DNA from: Marinibium conchae
GTDB lineage: Bacteria; Pseudomonadota; Gammaproteobacteria; Enterobacterales; Alteromonadaceae
Direction of reading: 5' to 3'
Assembly (NCBI RefSeq): GCF_015595035.1
Contig: NZ_JADNRN010000003.1
Location: 1 to 64,000, forward strand
DNA length: 64,000 nucleotides
Shown: one piece after another, positions 31,315 to 39,437 of the stretch
Layout of the letters: each line of letters begins with the position of its first letter
How positions within the stretch are numbered: the first letter of the stretch is position 1
Program-made: the position numbers and the translations under genes
Notes under the pieces: generated by a model
What the model was told of the DNA's origin: nothing
What the model saw: the letters and a program-made list of their open reading frames with translations, nothing else
Databases searched by the model: none

Positions 31315-31353
31315 AGTGCTTATAGACTATTTATAGAGCGGGTATGGAGCGTG

Positions 31354-31387
31354 TATAGAGTGAACAGCGCCACTCTAGTTCTTTTTC
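31354..31387 (+). terminator. Candidate terminator after the OlsF-like gene
   Basis: TAGAGTG (31356-31362) and CACTCTA (31371-31377) form a 7-bp stem around AACAGCGC, followed by GTTCTTTTTC. It overlaps the stop codon of the convergent PhnA-like gene, so the two transcripts end into each other. Confidence 0.5.
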
Positions 31388-31938
31388 GTATAGGCCGCGA
31401 TAATCACAATGCGTTGACCGTTCACTTTACCTTCAATATGTAAGGGATTTTCGCTAAGCCCAATATTGCGCACTGGTGTACCGCGTTTCGCAGTGAAGTT
31501 CGCACCTTTAACGTCAAGATCTTTGATAATGGTAACCGAATCACCTGGTGCTAGGACAACACCATTCACATCGAGGGTTGGTTCAACATCGTCAGCTACA
31601 CCTGCGTCGGCCCAAGACTTAACATCATCTTCAAGGTACATCATATCAAGCGCATCTTGCGCCCAACTTTCAGAACTGCACTTGTGTAAGAGTCTGTAGG
31701 CAAGCACTTGAACAGCTGGAACTGGCGCCCACATTGCGTCTTTCAAACAACGCAGATGGGTGAAGTCGAGATCTGCGTTAGCTTCAATTTGTGGCAAACA
31801 AATATCACACACATTTACTGCGCAATTTGCTGTTTCATCCGGTGAGTAGGCCAAAGGATAAACTTGAAGGCCGCTTTCGCTAGCACACAGTTCGCATTTA
31901 TTGCCACTTCGCGCAGCAAGAGTAGATTCAATCGACAT
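31375..31938 (-). CDS. PhnA/YjdM-family zinc ribbon protein
   Basis: 187 residues. The N-terminus has a four-cysteine zinc-ribbon arrangement (CELCAS at about 15-18 and CAVNVCDIC at about 38-46). The C-terminal approximately 65 residues (DVNGVVLAPGDSVTIIKDLD, then VKGANFTAKRGTPVRNI) align closely with E. coli PhnA/YjdM. It is longer than the 111-residue enterobacterial form because of an inserted middle region. Despite the name, no phosphonate operon is nearby and the cellular role is unclear. Confidence 0.88.
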   Translation of the reverse strand: MSIESTLAARSGNKCELCASESGLQVYPLAYSPDETANCAVNVCDICLPQIEANADLDFTHLRCLKDAMWAPVPAVQVLAYRLLHKCSSESWAQDALDMMYLEDDVKSWADAGVADDVEPTLDVNGVVLAPGDSVTIIKDLDVKGANFTAKRGTPVRNIGLSENPLHIEGKVNGQRIVIIAAYTKKN

Positions 31939-31956
31939 TATAAATTAACTTCTTTA

Positions 31957-32463
31957 TTAGGCACTGCGGTTTAGGTGAGTGATTGTTGCAGGGGCATAAC
32001 CAAAAAATTCTGGCAAGTCTTTACCCTGCATGTTACGAATAATGCGGATTAGGGCGTAATGGTGAATAGCATGACTAGCAGCAAATACCAGCTCGCGCTC
32101 TAGTGTTGACTCACAGGTAGTAGACTTTGTGTGGCTGATGTCAATTTCTGTCGTAACATAAACCTTTTTATTAAGTAGTTCCGAGGAGCATGTGGTAAGC
32201 AACCACTCACTAACACTCTCTAAACTGGCTATCGCTTTTTGCGGGAACTGTTCTACATCACCATGTCTATTGCGCTTATTATAGTTGATCTCTCCGGCCT
32301 CATACCCGTCTACAATTGCGGTGAAGTGATCAACGATATGACGAATATGTGCGCCGATACTGCTTGAAAAATGTGGCTTTAGCGCACTTTGATAATCGCT
32401 TAAACTGATGTCATCCAGCAAACTAATTGCTTGTTCTACAACATCTACGTAACTGTTTGACAT
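31957..32463 (-). CDS. DinB-family four-helix protein
   Basis: 168 residues starting MSNSYVDVVEQAISLLDDIS at an ATG preceded by AAAAGGAAT; an upstream in-frame start adds 30 basic residues without a ribosome site. The metal-binding histidine pattern of the DinB/YfiT fold is visible: HIRHIVDHF (about 43-51) and FAASHAIHHYALI (about 126-138). These are small predicted metalloenzymes, some thiol-S-transferases. The gene lies 18 bp upstream of the PhnA-like gene and probably shares its transcript. Substrate unknown. Confidence 0.85.
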   Translation of the reverse strand: MSNSYVDVVEQAISLLDDISLSDYQSALKPHFSSSIGAHIRHIVDHFTAIVDGYEAGEINYNKRNRHGDVEQFPQKAIASLESVSEWLLTTCSSELLNKKVYVTTEIDISHTKSTTCESTLERELVFAASHAIHHYALIRIIRNMQGKDLPEFFGYAPATITHLNRSA

Positions 32464-32993
32464 GTGATTCCTTTTCGCTGTTGATGCGTTCGCGCTTTTA
32501 TTTGCTCTATTTGTATTGTAGCGATAATGAGTTCTACGATGACATTTTTGCATTAAGCGTCGTTAAATTATTGACTACAATTGTAGACCTTAATCAACTC
32601 TATATTATTTCATTTTTATGATAATTATCTTAAAAACATCATTTAATTGCTTCAGTATTGAGGAATATCAATACAATGCTACGAATCTTTCCACTATATC
32701 ACAGTTTTAAGCACACTGATTTGAGCCTTTTCCTCGCGTTACAGAAGCCTAGAATCGTCTGTGCGAGTATCAGCAACTTACATATTTATCACGACAGCAC
32801 TGTTGCCATCTTAAGGATAATCTCTACACTATTCCGTTTGCCAGTATCAGTGCCTGTGTTTGCATACGGCTGCTTATCTTAATAAGTAGCGAAAGCAAAG
32901 TGAATACCCTTAAACAATGCTATCGCATACGTATTCATTCTAGGAAAACACTGAATCCTGTTACATTTAGTTAACTTTATATGAGAGAAACGC
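32464..32993. other. 530-bp intergenic stretch between divergent genes
   Basis: Upstream regions of the DinB-like gene (minus) and the aldo/keto reductase gene (plus). Apart from one 12-bp palindrome at 32575-32586 I see no RNA gene, repeat or convincing coding region. A 74-codon open frame at 32658-32882 has no ribosome site and looks non-coding. TATATGAGAGAAACGC just before 32994 supplies a weak ribosome site for the reductase. Confidence 0.6.
32575..32586. promoter_or_regulatory. 12-bp palindrome, operator-like
   Basis: CTACAATTGTAG is a perfect palindrome with the TACA-NN-TGTA core used by BlaI/CopY-type repressors. On the minus strand TTGTAG plus a 17-base spacer and CTTAAT would place it over the -35 region of the DinB-like gene. 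No such repressor gene is in the window, so the assignment is speculative. Confidence 0.3.
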
Positions 32994-33965
32994 ATGATTG
33001 AACTTCCTATCCACGATTACTACCCGCAGGCCAGCCAACTTATCTACGGCTGCATGAACTTAGGTGGAGGCTGGAACAGCGACGCAGTAACAGATGGTGA
33101 TATTCGTCAAGCGCAAGAAATAATCGAAACCTGTTTAGAGCACAAAATCAATGTATTCGATCTAGCCGACATCTACACTTTTGGCAAAGCGGAGGAAGTC
33201 TTTGGAAAAGTATTGAAGGCAAATCCTTCGCTCCGCAAAAATATGATGCTACAAACTAAGATTGGCATAAAGCTCACACCCACTCACGAAGTCAAGCAGT
33301 ATGACTTGTCACCAGAATGGGTTACTACAGCGGTAAACAATTGCTTAAAACGTTTGCAAAGTGACAACATCGACGTTCTGTTTTTACATCGCCCCGACCC
33401 ATTGATGGATCTTGATGACACCGCAGAAGCACTCACAAAACTGCACAAGCAAGGTAAGTTTACCCATTTAGCTGTGTCAAATATGCATGCGGCTCAAATA
33501 GCCTGGTTACAGTCGGCGATTTCTATTCCAATTGTGGCTAATCAATTACAAATGAGCTTAGAGCACGCTGACTTTGTAGAAGAAACAATCACAACCAACA
33601 TGAAAGAAGGCTGCAACAGCGGTTTTCCAAGGGGTACTTTAGAGTTTTGCGAGCAGCAAAACATGCAAATTCAAGCATGGTCTTCGCTTGCCTTGGGCAA
33701 ATATTCTGGCAACCCTGGCGAAAACCCGACTGAAGCCGATGTTGCCACCACTAAGTTGGTGAGCCAGTTAGCCAATCGCTATTCGAGCAATGCCAATGCA
33801 GTCGTGTTGGCCTGGCTAATGAAACACCCAATAAATATTCAACCTGTGGTTGGTACGACCAATATAAAACGCATTAAAGAATGCGCACAAGCGCCAAAGT
33901 TGCAACTAAGTCGCGACGATTGGTATTTATTATTCGAAAAAGCACGAGGCAATGAGGTTCCATAG
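32994..33965 (+). CDS. Aldo/keto reductase
   Basis: 323-residue NADPH-dependent oxidoreductase with a TIM-barrel fold. The catalytic tetrad can be placed: aspartate and tyrosine in FDLADIYTFG (about 55-64), lysine in LQTKIGIKL (about 85-93) and histidine in VLFLHRPDPL (about 122-131). GTTNIKRIKECA near residue 285 is the cofactor-phosphate segment. It is closest to the YdhF-like subfamily by eye. It precedes the amylase gene on the same strand by 57 bp and might share a carbohydrate-related transcript, which is inference only. Confidence 0.92.
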   Translation: MIELPIHDYYPQASQLIYGCMNLGGGWNSDAVTDGDIRQAQEIIETCLEHKINVFDLADIYTFGKAEEVFGKVLKANPSLRKNMMLQTKIGIKLTPTHEVKQYDLSPEWVTTAVNNCLKRLQSDNIDVLFLHRPDPLMDLDDTAEALTKLHKQGKFTHLAVSNMHAAQIAWLQSAISIPIVANQLQMSLEHADFVEETITTNMKEGCNSGFPRGTLEFCEQQNMQIQAWSSLALGKYSGNPGENPTEADVATTKLVSQLANRYSSNANAVVLAWLMKHPINIQPVVGTTNIKRIKECAQAPKLQLSRDDWYLLFEKARGNEVP

Positions 33966-34022
33966 CCTCGGCCTTACGCTCTAAACTTGAGTCGCAAAAT
34001 GAAAACAACAAACAAGGTTAAA

Positions 34023-36071
34023 ATGAAATTGAAATCATCACTGCTGTTAACTAGCGCTATTGCTGCCTTGCTCGGCCTATCGGCCTGCACTGAGCCAAAA
34101 AGTGAAATGCCACCTAGCAATCCAGAACAGGCTCAGGCTTTACCTGCTTACTTAACGCGTGATATTCAAGATGATGTTTTTTACTTTGTGATGCCCGACC
34201 GTTTTCACAATGGCAACGCTGAGAATGACAATGGCGATCCAAGTAAGCCCATCTCCTTTGGTGGCCTTGATAAAAGTTCTAAATGGGCTTTTCATGGCGG
34301 TGACATGCGCGGTGTTGAAGCCAAGCTTGATTACATACAGGAAATGGGTATTACCGCTATTTGGATGACACCACTTCTACGTAACCGCGCCGTTCAGCAA
34401 GATGGTTTTGGCCACCACGGTTACTGGGTCATCGACTTCACCGAGATCGACCCGCACTTTGGTACAAACGAAGACCTACGCAGTTTGATAGATGCAGCTC
34501 ATGAGCGTGGCATTAAGGTGTTCTTCGACATTATTACCAACCATACTGCTGATGTTATTAAATATAAGGAATGCCACAAGCCAGATGGTACTTTCATAAA
34601 AGGTGAGCCTGGTTGTGAGTATAAAAGCACTGATGATTTAGCCAAAGGTAACACCTATACCCCTTTCGTACTTGATGCTGAGAAAGATGTAAAGGTGCCG
34701 GCTTGGTTAAACGACCCTAAATATTATAACAACCAAGGGGATAGTTTTTGGGAAGGCGAAAGTGCAATTAATGGCGATTTCGTTGGCTTGGACGATCTAA
34801 AAACCTCTGATCCTGAAGTTCTTGCAGGAATGACCGAGATTTTCAAAAACATTATTACCGAGTTCAAACCCGATGGCTTTCGGATAGATACAGTAAAGCA
34901 TGTGGATTTAAGCTTTTGGCAAAGCTTTGGCCCTGCCATCATCGACCACGCAAAAGACATTGGTATTCCCAACTTCCATATTTTTGGCGAAGTTTACGAT
35001 GGTAACCCTGCTGTATTGAGTAAGTTTACAACAGCTGGAAAGCTGCCAAGCGTGCTTGATTTCAGTTTTCACTTTAACGTAAAAGATGCGCTTTTCCACA
35101 ACAAAGATGTTAACCGCCTCGGTCAGTTATTTGATAATGACGATTACTATCGTGATGCCGATTCGTCTCCAAATTTGCTGATGAATTTTTTAGGGAATCA
35201 TGATGCCGGTCGTGTTGGTTATTTCATTAATCAGGGGTTCGCTGACGCCAGCCCTGCTGAAAAGCTGCAGCGTAGTGTTTTAGGTCACGCTTTTATGTAC
35301 ATGAGCCGCGGAGTACCGGTTGTCTATTATGGCGACGAGCAAGGCTTCACCGGCGACGGTGGTGATGTAGATGCAAGAGAAAATATGGACCCATCATTGG
35401 TTGATGTATACAACGACAACGTATTAATAGGGACATCTAAAACCACGGCCGACGACAATTTTGACCCCAAGCATCCAATTTATCAATCACTTGCCAACTT
35501 CGCCAAGTTACGTTCGGAGCATAAAGCCTTACGCTCAGGTTTACATCAAAACCGTTTGATAAATAACGATCAGCGTATTGTGGCATTCTCACGCATTGAT
35601 ACCGGCGAGTTAGTTGAATATATCGCGATATTCAATATGAGCACGCAAACCCAAGAAGTGGCTTTAAAAGTCGATTCGCTGAGCTATGAGAGTATTGTAG
35701 GTGGCAAGGCAGCAATACAAAACGGCGAACTAAAAACCAAACTTGAGGGCCTCAGCTTTACCCTATTGCGTGCCGAACAAACCCACAAGGGCAGCGAAGT
35801 TTTTGATATAGAAATGGGGGGGAAATATGCGGAAAACGAACGAGTCTTTCTTCCCGTCACTTTGCGCTTTGGCAAACAACAAGCCCTAAGTTTAGCTGAT
35901 GTATCTTTCTTTGCCGTAGATAAAGAAGGCAATGAGACATTCTTAGCAAGTGACAATACCCAACCCTACAGAGCGGTGGTGATGCCTGAACTCATTGAGG
36001 GTATGCAGCAACTAAAGGTCGTTGCGAAAGATAGCAGTGGTAATGACATGAGTAAAAGCTTCGCACTCTAA
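34023..36071 (+). CDS. GH13 alpha-amylase family lipoprotein
   Basis: About 682 residues from the ATG at 34023, chosen because AAGG lies seven bases upstream and it starts the signal sequence MKLKSSLLLTSAIAALLGLS directly. The lipobox LSAC ends it, so the mature enzyme should be lipid-anchored. The four GH13 regions are present: FDIITNHTAD, GFRIDTVKHV (nucleophile aspartate), FHIFGEVYDG (acid glutamate) and NFLGNHDAGR. A beta-rich C-terminal part (about 540-682) carries two Ig-like looking domains. It should hydrolyse alpha-glucans in the periplasm or at the outer membrane. Confidence 0.93.
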   Translation: MKLKSSLLLTSAIAALLGLSACTEPKSEMPPSNPEQAQALPAYLTRDIQDDVFYFVMPDRFHNGNAENDNGDPSKPISFGGLDKSSKWAFHGGDMRGVEAKLDYIQEMGITAIWMTPLLRNRAVQQDGFGHHGYWVIDFTEIDPHFGTNEDLRSLIDAAHERGIKVFFDIITNHTADVIKYKECHKPDGTFIKGEPGCEYKSTDDLAKGNTYTPFVLDAEKDVKVPAWLNDPKYYNNQGDSFWEGESAINGDFVGLDDLKTSDPEVLAGMTEIFKNIITEFKPDGFRIDTVKHVDLSFWQSFGPAIIDHAKDIGIPNFHIFGEVYDGNPAVLSKFTTAGKLPSVLDFSFHFNVKDALFHNKDVNRLGQLFDNDDYYRDADSSPNLLMNFLGNHDAGRVGYFINQGFADASPAEKLQRSVLGHAFMYMSRGVPVVYYGDEQGFTGDGGDVDARENMDPSLVDVYNDNVLIGTSKTTADDNFDPKHPIYQSLANFAKLRSEHKALRSGLHQNRLINNDQRIVAFSRIDTGELVEYIAIFNMSTQTQEVALKVDSLSYESIVGGKAAIQNGELKTKLEGLSFTLLRAEQTHKGSEVFDIEMGGKYAENERVFLPVTLRFGKQQALSLADVSFFAVDKEGNETFLASDNTQPYRAVVMPELIEGMQQLKVVAKDSSGNDMSKSFAL

Positions 36072-36131
36072 ATCCTAAGTATTTGCCTCTGGCACTGGCG
36101 CTTGTTGTGTTTCTAAAATGCTGTTTTACCA

Positions 36132-36188
36132 TTTGCTCTTCTTTTTTTCTTACTTGCTCTATAAGATGGTAAGAAAATGAAGAGCAAA
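36132..36188 (+). repeat. Long inverted repeat in front of the M24 peptidase gene
   Basis: TTTGCTCTTC (36132-36141) pairs with GAAGAGCAAA (36079+100 onward, 36179-36188), and inside it TTTTCTTAC (36145-36153) pairs with GTAAGAAAA (36169-36177), giving a nearly continuous 19-bp stem around TTGCTCTATAAGATG. The right arm ends two bases before the AGGATG ribosome site of the next gene. It could be a terminator of the amylase transcript without T-run, or a 5' structure controlling the peptidase gene. Confidence 0.6.
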
Positions 36189-36199
36189 AGGATGACGCA

Positions 36200-37618
36200 A
36201 TGATAACGACTAAAAGAACAAGCGCTACAATCACCATGATGGTGCTCTTATTGCAAAGTGCAGTGGTATTTGGCATTCATTCGCAAGCTGCTGCACCTTT
36301 TCTGAATCACGCCGCAACAATTAACACTTCAGTTAGCGCTCATGCCAGCCCTTTTGATTTTATCGCTCCGATGCGTGAACGTTCGGCAACAATTGATAAA
36401 CTCCTCAACGATAAAATTAACCATACCCTACCCGCTCTTATGCGCAGAGAAGGGATTGATATGTGGTTATTAATTTCTCGTGAATATAACGAAGATCCAG
36501 TTCTCAAAACAATGTTACCTTCAACTTGGCTCTCTGCTCGTCGGCGCACCATATTACTGATTGTTGATGAAGGAAAAGATAAGCCACTGAAGCGTTATGC
36601 AGTTGCTAGATATCAAGTTGATACACTTTTTCAAAAGGCTTGGGACAAAGAAAAAGAGCCCGATCAATGGCAGCGCTTAGTGGATTTAATCAAACAAATA
36701 AATCCCAAGAAGATAGGCATTAATAAGTCTGAGCATTTTGCGCTAGCCGATGGTATTACCGCTACCGAATATTTAGCCTTTAAAGAAAAATTAGGCCCGG
36801 CATTAAATCAACGCCTTGTCTCAGCAGAAAAGTTAGCGATCGCTTGGTTAGAAACTCGAACCGAAATGGAAATGGCCCTTTACCCACAGATCGTAAAAAT
36901 GGGCCATGAAATTATAAAGCAAGCCTATACTAGTGGCTTTATAAAACCGGGCGTTACCACCACAGAAGATGTGGTTTGGTGGTTGCGTGACAAAAGTAGA
37001 GAGCTAACCTTGCACAACTGGTTTCACCCCAGTGTAAGCATTCAACGGGCAAGTAAAGAGAAATTCAACCACGTACAAGCCTTTAGTAAACGGGCAGGCG
37101 CCGAGGTCATTCAGCGTGGCGATCTTGTACACATGGATTTCGGCATTAGCTATTTGCGCTTGAATACCGACCAGCAGCAACATGCCTACGTACTAAAAGA
37201 GGGCGAAAGCGAAGCCCCTGACTACTTGCAAAAGGCGCTGGCAAAAGGAAACCGCCTTCAGGACATTTTCACAAATTTGTTTGAGGTAGGAAAAACGGGG
37301 AATGAGGTGCTTAAAGAAGCTCGAGCACAGGCCATTGCAGAAGGTATCAAACCTTCAATTTATACCCACCCGCTCGGCTATCATGGTCATGCAGCGGGAA
37401 CCACCTTGGGTATGTGGGATTCACAAGGCGGCGTACCAATTCAGGGCGACTATCCACTGCATGCAAATACGGCGTATTCAATTGAACTTAATGCCGCAAC
37501 CTACATTGAACAATGGGGTAAAGAAATTCGCATTATGCTGGAGGAAAATGCATTTTTTGACGGTAATAAAGTCAGGTATATGAATGGACGTCAGACTGAG
37601 TTGCATCTAATTAAATAA
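36200..37618 (+). CDS. Exported M24-family metallopeptidase (Xaa-Pro peptidase-like)
   Basis: 472 residues with a signal peptide (about 10-32, TITMMVLLLQSAVVFGIHSQ). The N-terminal creatinase-like domain (about 60-220) precedes a pita-bread catalytic domain (about 225-455) with ligands in HMDFG (Asp), LNTDQQQ (Asp), HPLGYHGHAAG (His), SIELN (Glu) and IMLEEN (Glu). All five metal ligands seem present, so it should be active on N-terminal peptide bonds in the periplasm. AAGGATGACGCAATG supports the start. It is convergent with folE. Confidence 0.92.
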   Translation: MITTKRTSATITMMVLLLQSAVVFGIHSQAAAPFLNHAATINTSVSAHASPFDFIAPMRERSATIDKLLNDKINHTLPALMRREGIDMWLLISREYNEDPVLKTMLPSTWLSARRRTILLIVDEGKDKPLKRYAVARYQVDTLFQKAWDKEKEPDQWQRLVDLIKQINPKKIGINKSEHFALADGITATEYLAFKEKLGPALNQRLVSAEKLAIAWLETRTEMEMALYPQIVKMGHEIIKQAYTSGFIKPGVTTTEDVVWWLRDKSRELTLHNWFHPSVSIQRASKEKFNHVQAFSKRAGAEVIQRGDLVHMDFGISYLRLNTDQQQHAYVLKEGESEAPDYLQKALAKGNRLQDIFTNLFEVGKTGNEVLKEARAQAIAEGIKPSIYTHPLGYHGHAAGTTLGMWDSQGGVPIQGDYPLHANTAYSIELNAATYIEQWGKEIRIMLEENAFFDGNKVRYMNGRQTELHLIK

Positions 37619-37619
37619 T

Positions 37620-37650
37620 AAAAAAGGCTCAATAACCATGAGCCTTTTTT
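37620..37650. terminator. Bidirectional terminator between the M24 gene and folE
   Basis: AAAAAAGGCTCA and TGAGCCTTTTTT form a symmetric stem around ATAACCA. T-runs occur on both strands, so it can terminate both converging transcripts. Confidence 0.92.
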
Positions 37651-37680
37651 GATAGGAATGAAATGTAACTTACTCACTCT

Positions 37681-38370
37681 TTACTTTAATTGGTAGAACT
37701 CTCGGCGCAGTTCTGGGTTGTTATTAAATGCACCGCCCAGCGAGCTCGTTCTTGTATACGACTGACTATCTCGAATACCGCGCGCCTTTACGCAGTAGTG
37801 CGTTGCATTGATACTTACCGCCACGTCATCGGTGCCTGTTAGCGCTTGAATAGCTACCATGACCTGTTGCGTTAGTCTCTCTTGCACTTGCGGGCGCTGA
37901 GCAAAGAAGCCTACTAGGCGATTAATTTTAGATAAACCAAGCACTGTATCTTTCGGAATATAGGAAACCGTTGCGGTGCCATCAATCGTTACGAAGTGAT
38001 GCTCACATGTACTGGTTAAGCTTATATCAGTAACTTGTACGGGCTGATCGATACTCATCTTGTTTTCGATTTGAGTTATCTTAGGGAACGCACTGTAATC
38101 TAAGCCTGAAAAGATTTCGTTAACGTACATTTTTGCGATTCTATTTGGAGTGTCCTGAAGGCTATCGTCGTTTAAGTCTAGGCCGAGGGTTTGCATCACG
38201 TCGCGCATGGCCGCCTTGATCTTTACGCGTTTCTCTTCGTTCGATAATCCGTTTTCCACCATCGGGGTTTCAAGCCCCGCAGCTTCGAGTGCACGTCGGA
38301 CAATAGTCGCTTCAGCAGATATACTAGGTTCAGCTGCTTCGCGAATTTTTATAGCTTCTTTTGCTAACAT
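37681..38370 (-). CDS. folE: GTP cyclohydrolase I
   Basis: 229-residue enzyme converting GTP to 7,8-dihydroneopterin triphosphate, the first step of tetrahydrofolate (and tetrahydromonapterin) synthesis. Zinc ligands are in STCEHHFV (about 124-131) and HYCVKARG (about 196-203); [20 protein letters not shown] follows the family. A short N-terminal extension of about 30 residues precedes the core. It is divergent from folM, the reductase acting on the monapterin branch. Confidence 0.96.
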   Translation of the reverse strand: MLAKEAIKIREAAEPSISAEATIVRRALEAAGLETPMVENGLSNEEKRVKIKAAMRDVMQTLGLDLNDDSLQDTPNRIAKMYVNEIFSGLDYSAFPKITQIENKMSIDQPVQVTDISLTSTCEHHFVTIDGTATVSYIPKDTVLGLSKINRLVGFFAQRPQVQERLTQQVMVAIQALTGTDDVAVSINATHYCVKARGIRDSQSYTRTSSLGGAFNNNPELRREFYQLK

Positions 38371-38675
38371 TTGGTCTTCCGGTGATTTTTAATAAAAGAG
38401 TATACGGTTAATGCTGAAAGAACGGTTTACAATTAAATTGTATTGTATTGTTCAATAAAAAGTCAGTTAACTGTGTTTAGTCCAAAATAATGGCACGCAA
38501 CGTATAAGGTCGACTATTATAATGCTGTTCTGCTAAAACAACCAATAAACTAGTGATTTATAGTTTGTAATATTTACGAACTCTACTGTAAAGACTAGAA
38601 CATATTTGGATTAAGGCAAATAAACGACCAGCACATTCAATGCTAAACGCACGCACAAACAGGATTTTACTTTTT
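38371..38675. other. Divergent folE-folM intergenic region
   Basis: About 305 bp holding the upstream regions of folE (minus) and folM (plus). A TATAAT at 38518-38523 faces folM but has no matching -35 box. TTGAAC followed by 17 bases and TTGTAA faces folE. I see no RNA element or repeat here. Confidence 0.4.
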
Positions 38676-39395
38676 ATGACCGCAGCGATACTCATCACAG
38701 GAGGCGCTCAACGCCTAGGCCTCGCGATAGCCGAAGACCTGCTACAACAAGAGCAACGAGTTATTGTTAGCTACCGCAGCAAAAAGCCAGCCGTAGACGA
38801 CTTAGCAGCAAAGGGCGCAGTGGTGCTGCAAGCAGACTTCGCCAGCCAAGCTGGTATTGTAAAGCTCATCGACGAGGTGAAAGGCCACGCAACACAGTTA
38901 CGAGCAGTCATTCATAATGCATCCGACTGGGATCAAGAGGCTGATACCGACGACTACAACGCTCTCTTTTCAAAAATGATGCAAGTGCACGCCAATACCC
39001 CCTATCAGCTTAACCTTGCTTTCAAGGATTTATTACAAGCTTATTCTGACGCTAGCGGTTCCAGTGCAGACATCATGCACATGACCGACTACGTGCAAGT
39101 GAAAGGGAGTAAAAAGCACATCGCGTATGCCGCGAGCAAAGCAGCCTTACATAACTTAACGCTGTCGTTTAGCGCACTGTTAGCACCTAAAGTTAAAGTG
39201 AATAGTATTGCGCCAGCTCTCGTCATGTTCAACGAGCACGACTCGCAAGAGTATCGAGCAAAAGCCCTGAAAAAATCGCTCTTAGAGATTTGCCCAGGGG
39301 CACAAGAAGCAGTAAAAGCAGTGAATTATTTACTCAGCAGCGATTATGTCACCGGCCAGACCATGCACTTGGATGGTGGTAGACACCTCAAATAG
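38676..39395 (+). CDS. folM: Dihydromonapterin reductase
   Basis: 239-residue short-chain dehydrogenase reducing dihydromonapterin to tetrahydromonapterin. ITGGAQRLGLAIAE (about 6-19) is the NADPH loop and YAASKAA carries the catalytic Tyr and Lys. Stretches such as VIVSYRSKKPA, KVNSIAPALVMFNEHDSQEY and a C-terminal LDGGRHLK match E. coli FolM, as does the 240-residue length. The ATG at 38676 is preferred to an upstream in-frame ATG because it begins right at the fold's first strand. folE lies divergently upstream. Confidence 0.92.
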   Translation: MTAAILITGGAQRLGLAIAEDLLQQEQRVIVSYRSKKPAVDDLAAKGAVVLQADFASQAGIVKLIDEVKGHATQLRAVIHNASDWDQEADTDDYNALFSKMMQVHANTPYQLNLAFKDLLQAYSDASGSSADIMHMTDYVQVKGSKKHIAYAASKAALHNLTLSFSALLAPKVKVNSIAPALVMFNEHDSQEYRAKALKKSLLEICPGAQEAVKAVNYLLSSDYVTGQTMHLDGGRHLK

Positions 39396-39437
39396 CAGCT
39401 TCGTCATCTCGCATTGTAATATTAAAGGAATGAAGGT

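Noticed and set aside
31375-31938. Phosphonate utilisation locus suggested by the PhnA name
   Set aside because: PhnA/YjdM proteins are not phosphonate enzymes by themselves, and no C-P lyase or phosphonatase genes are present.
32658-32882. 74-codon plus-strand open frame between the DinB-like and reductase genes
   Set aside because: No ribosome site, no domain, mixed composition; occupies a divergent promoter region.
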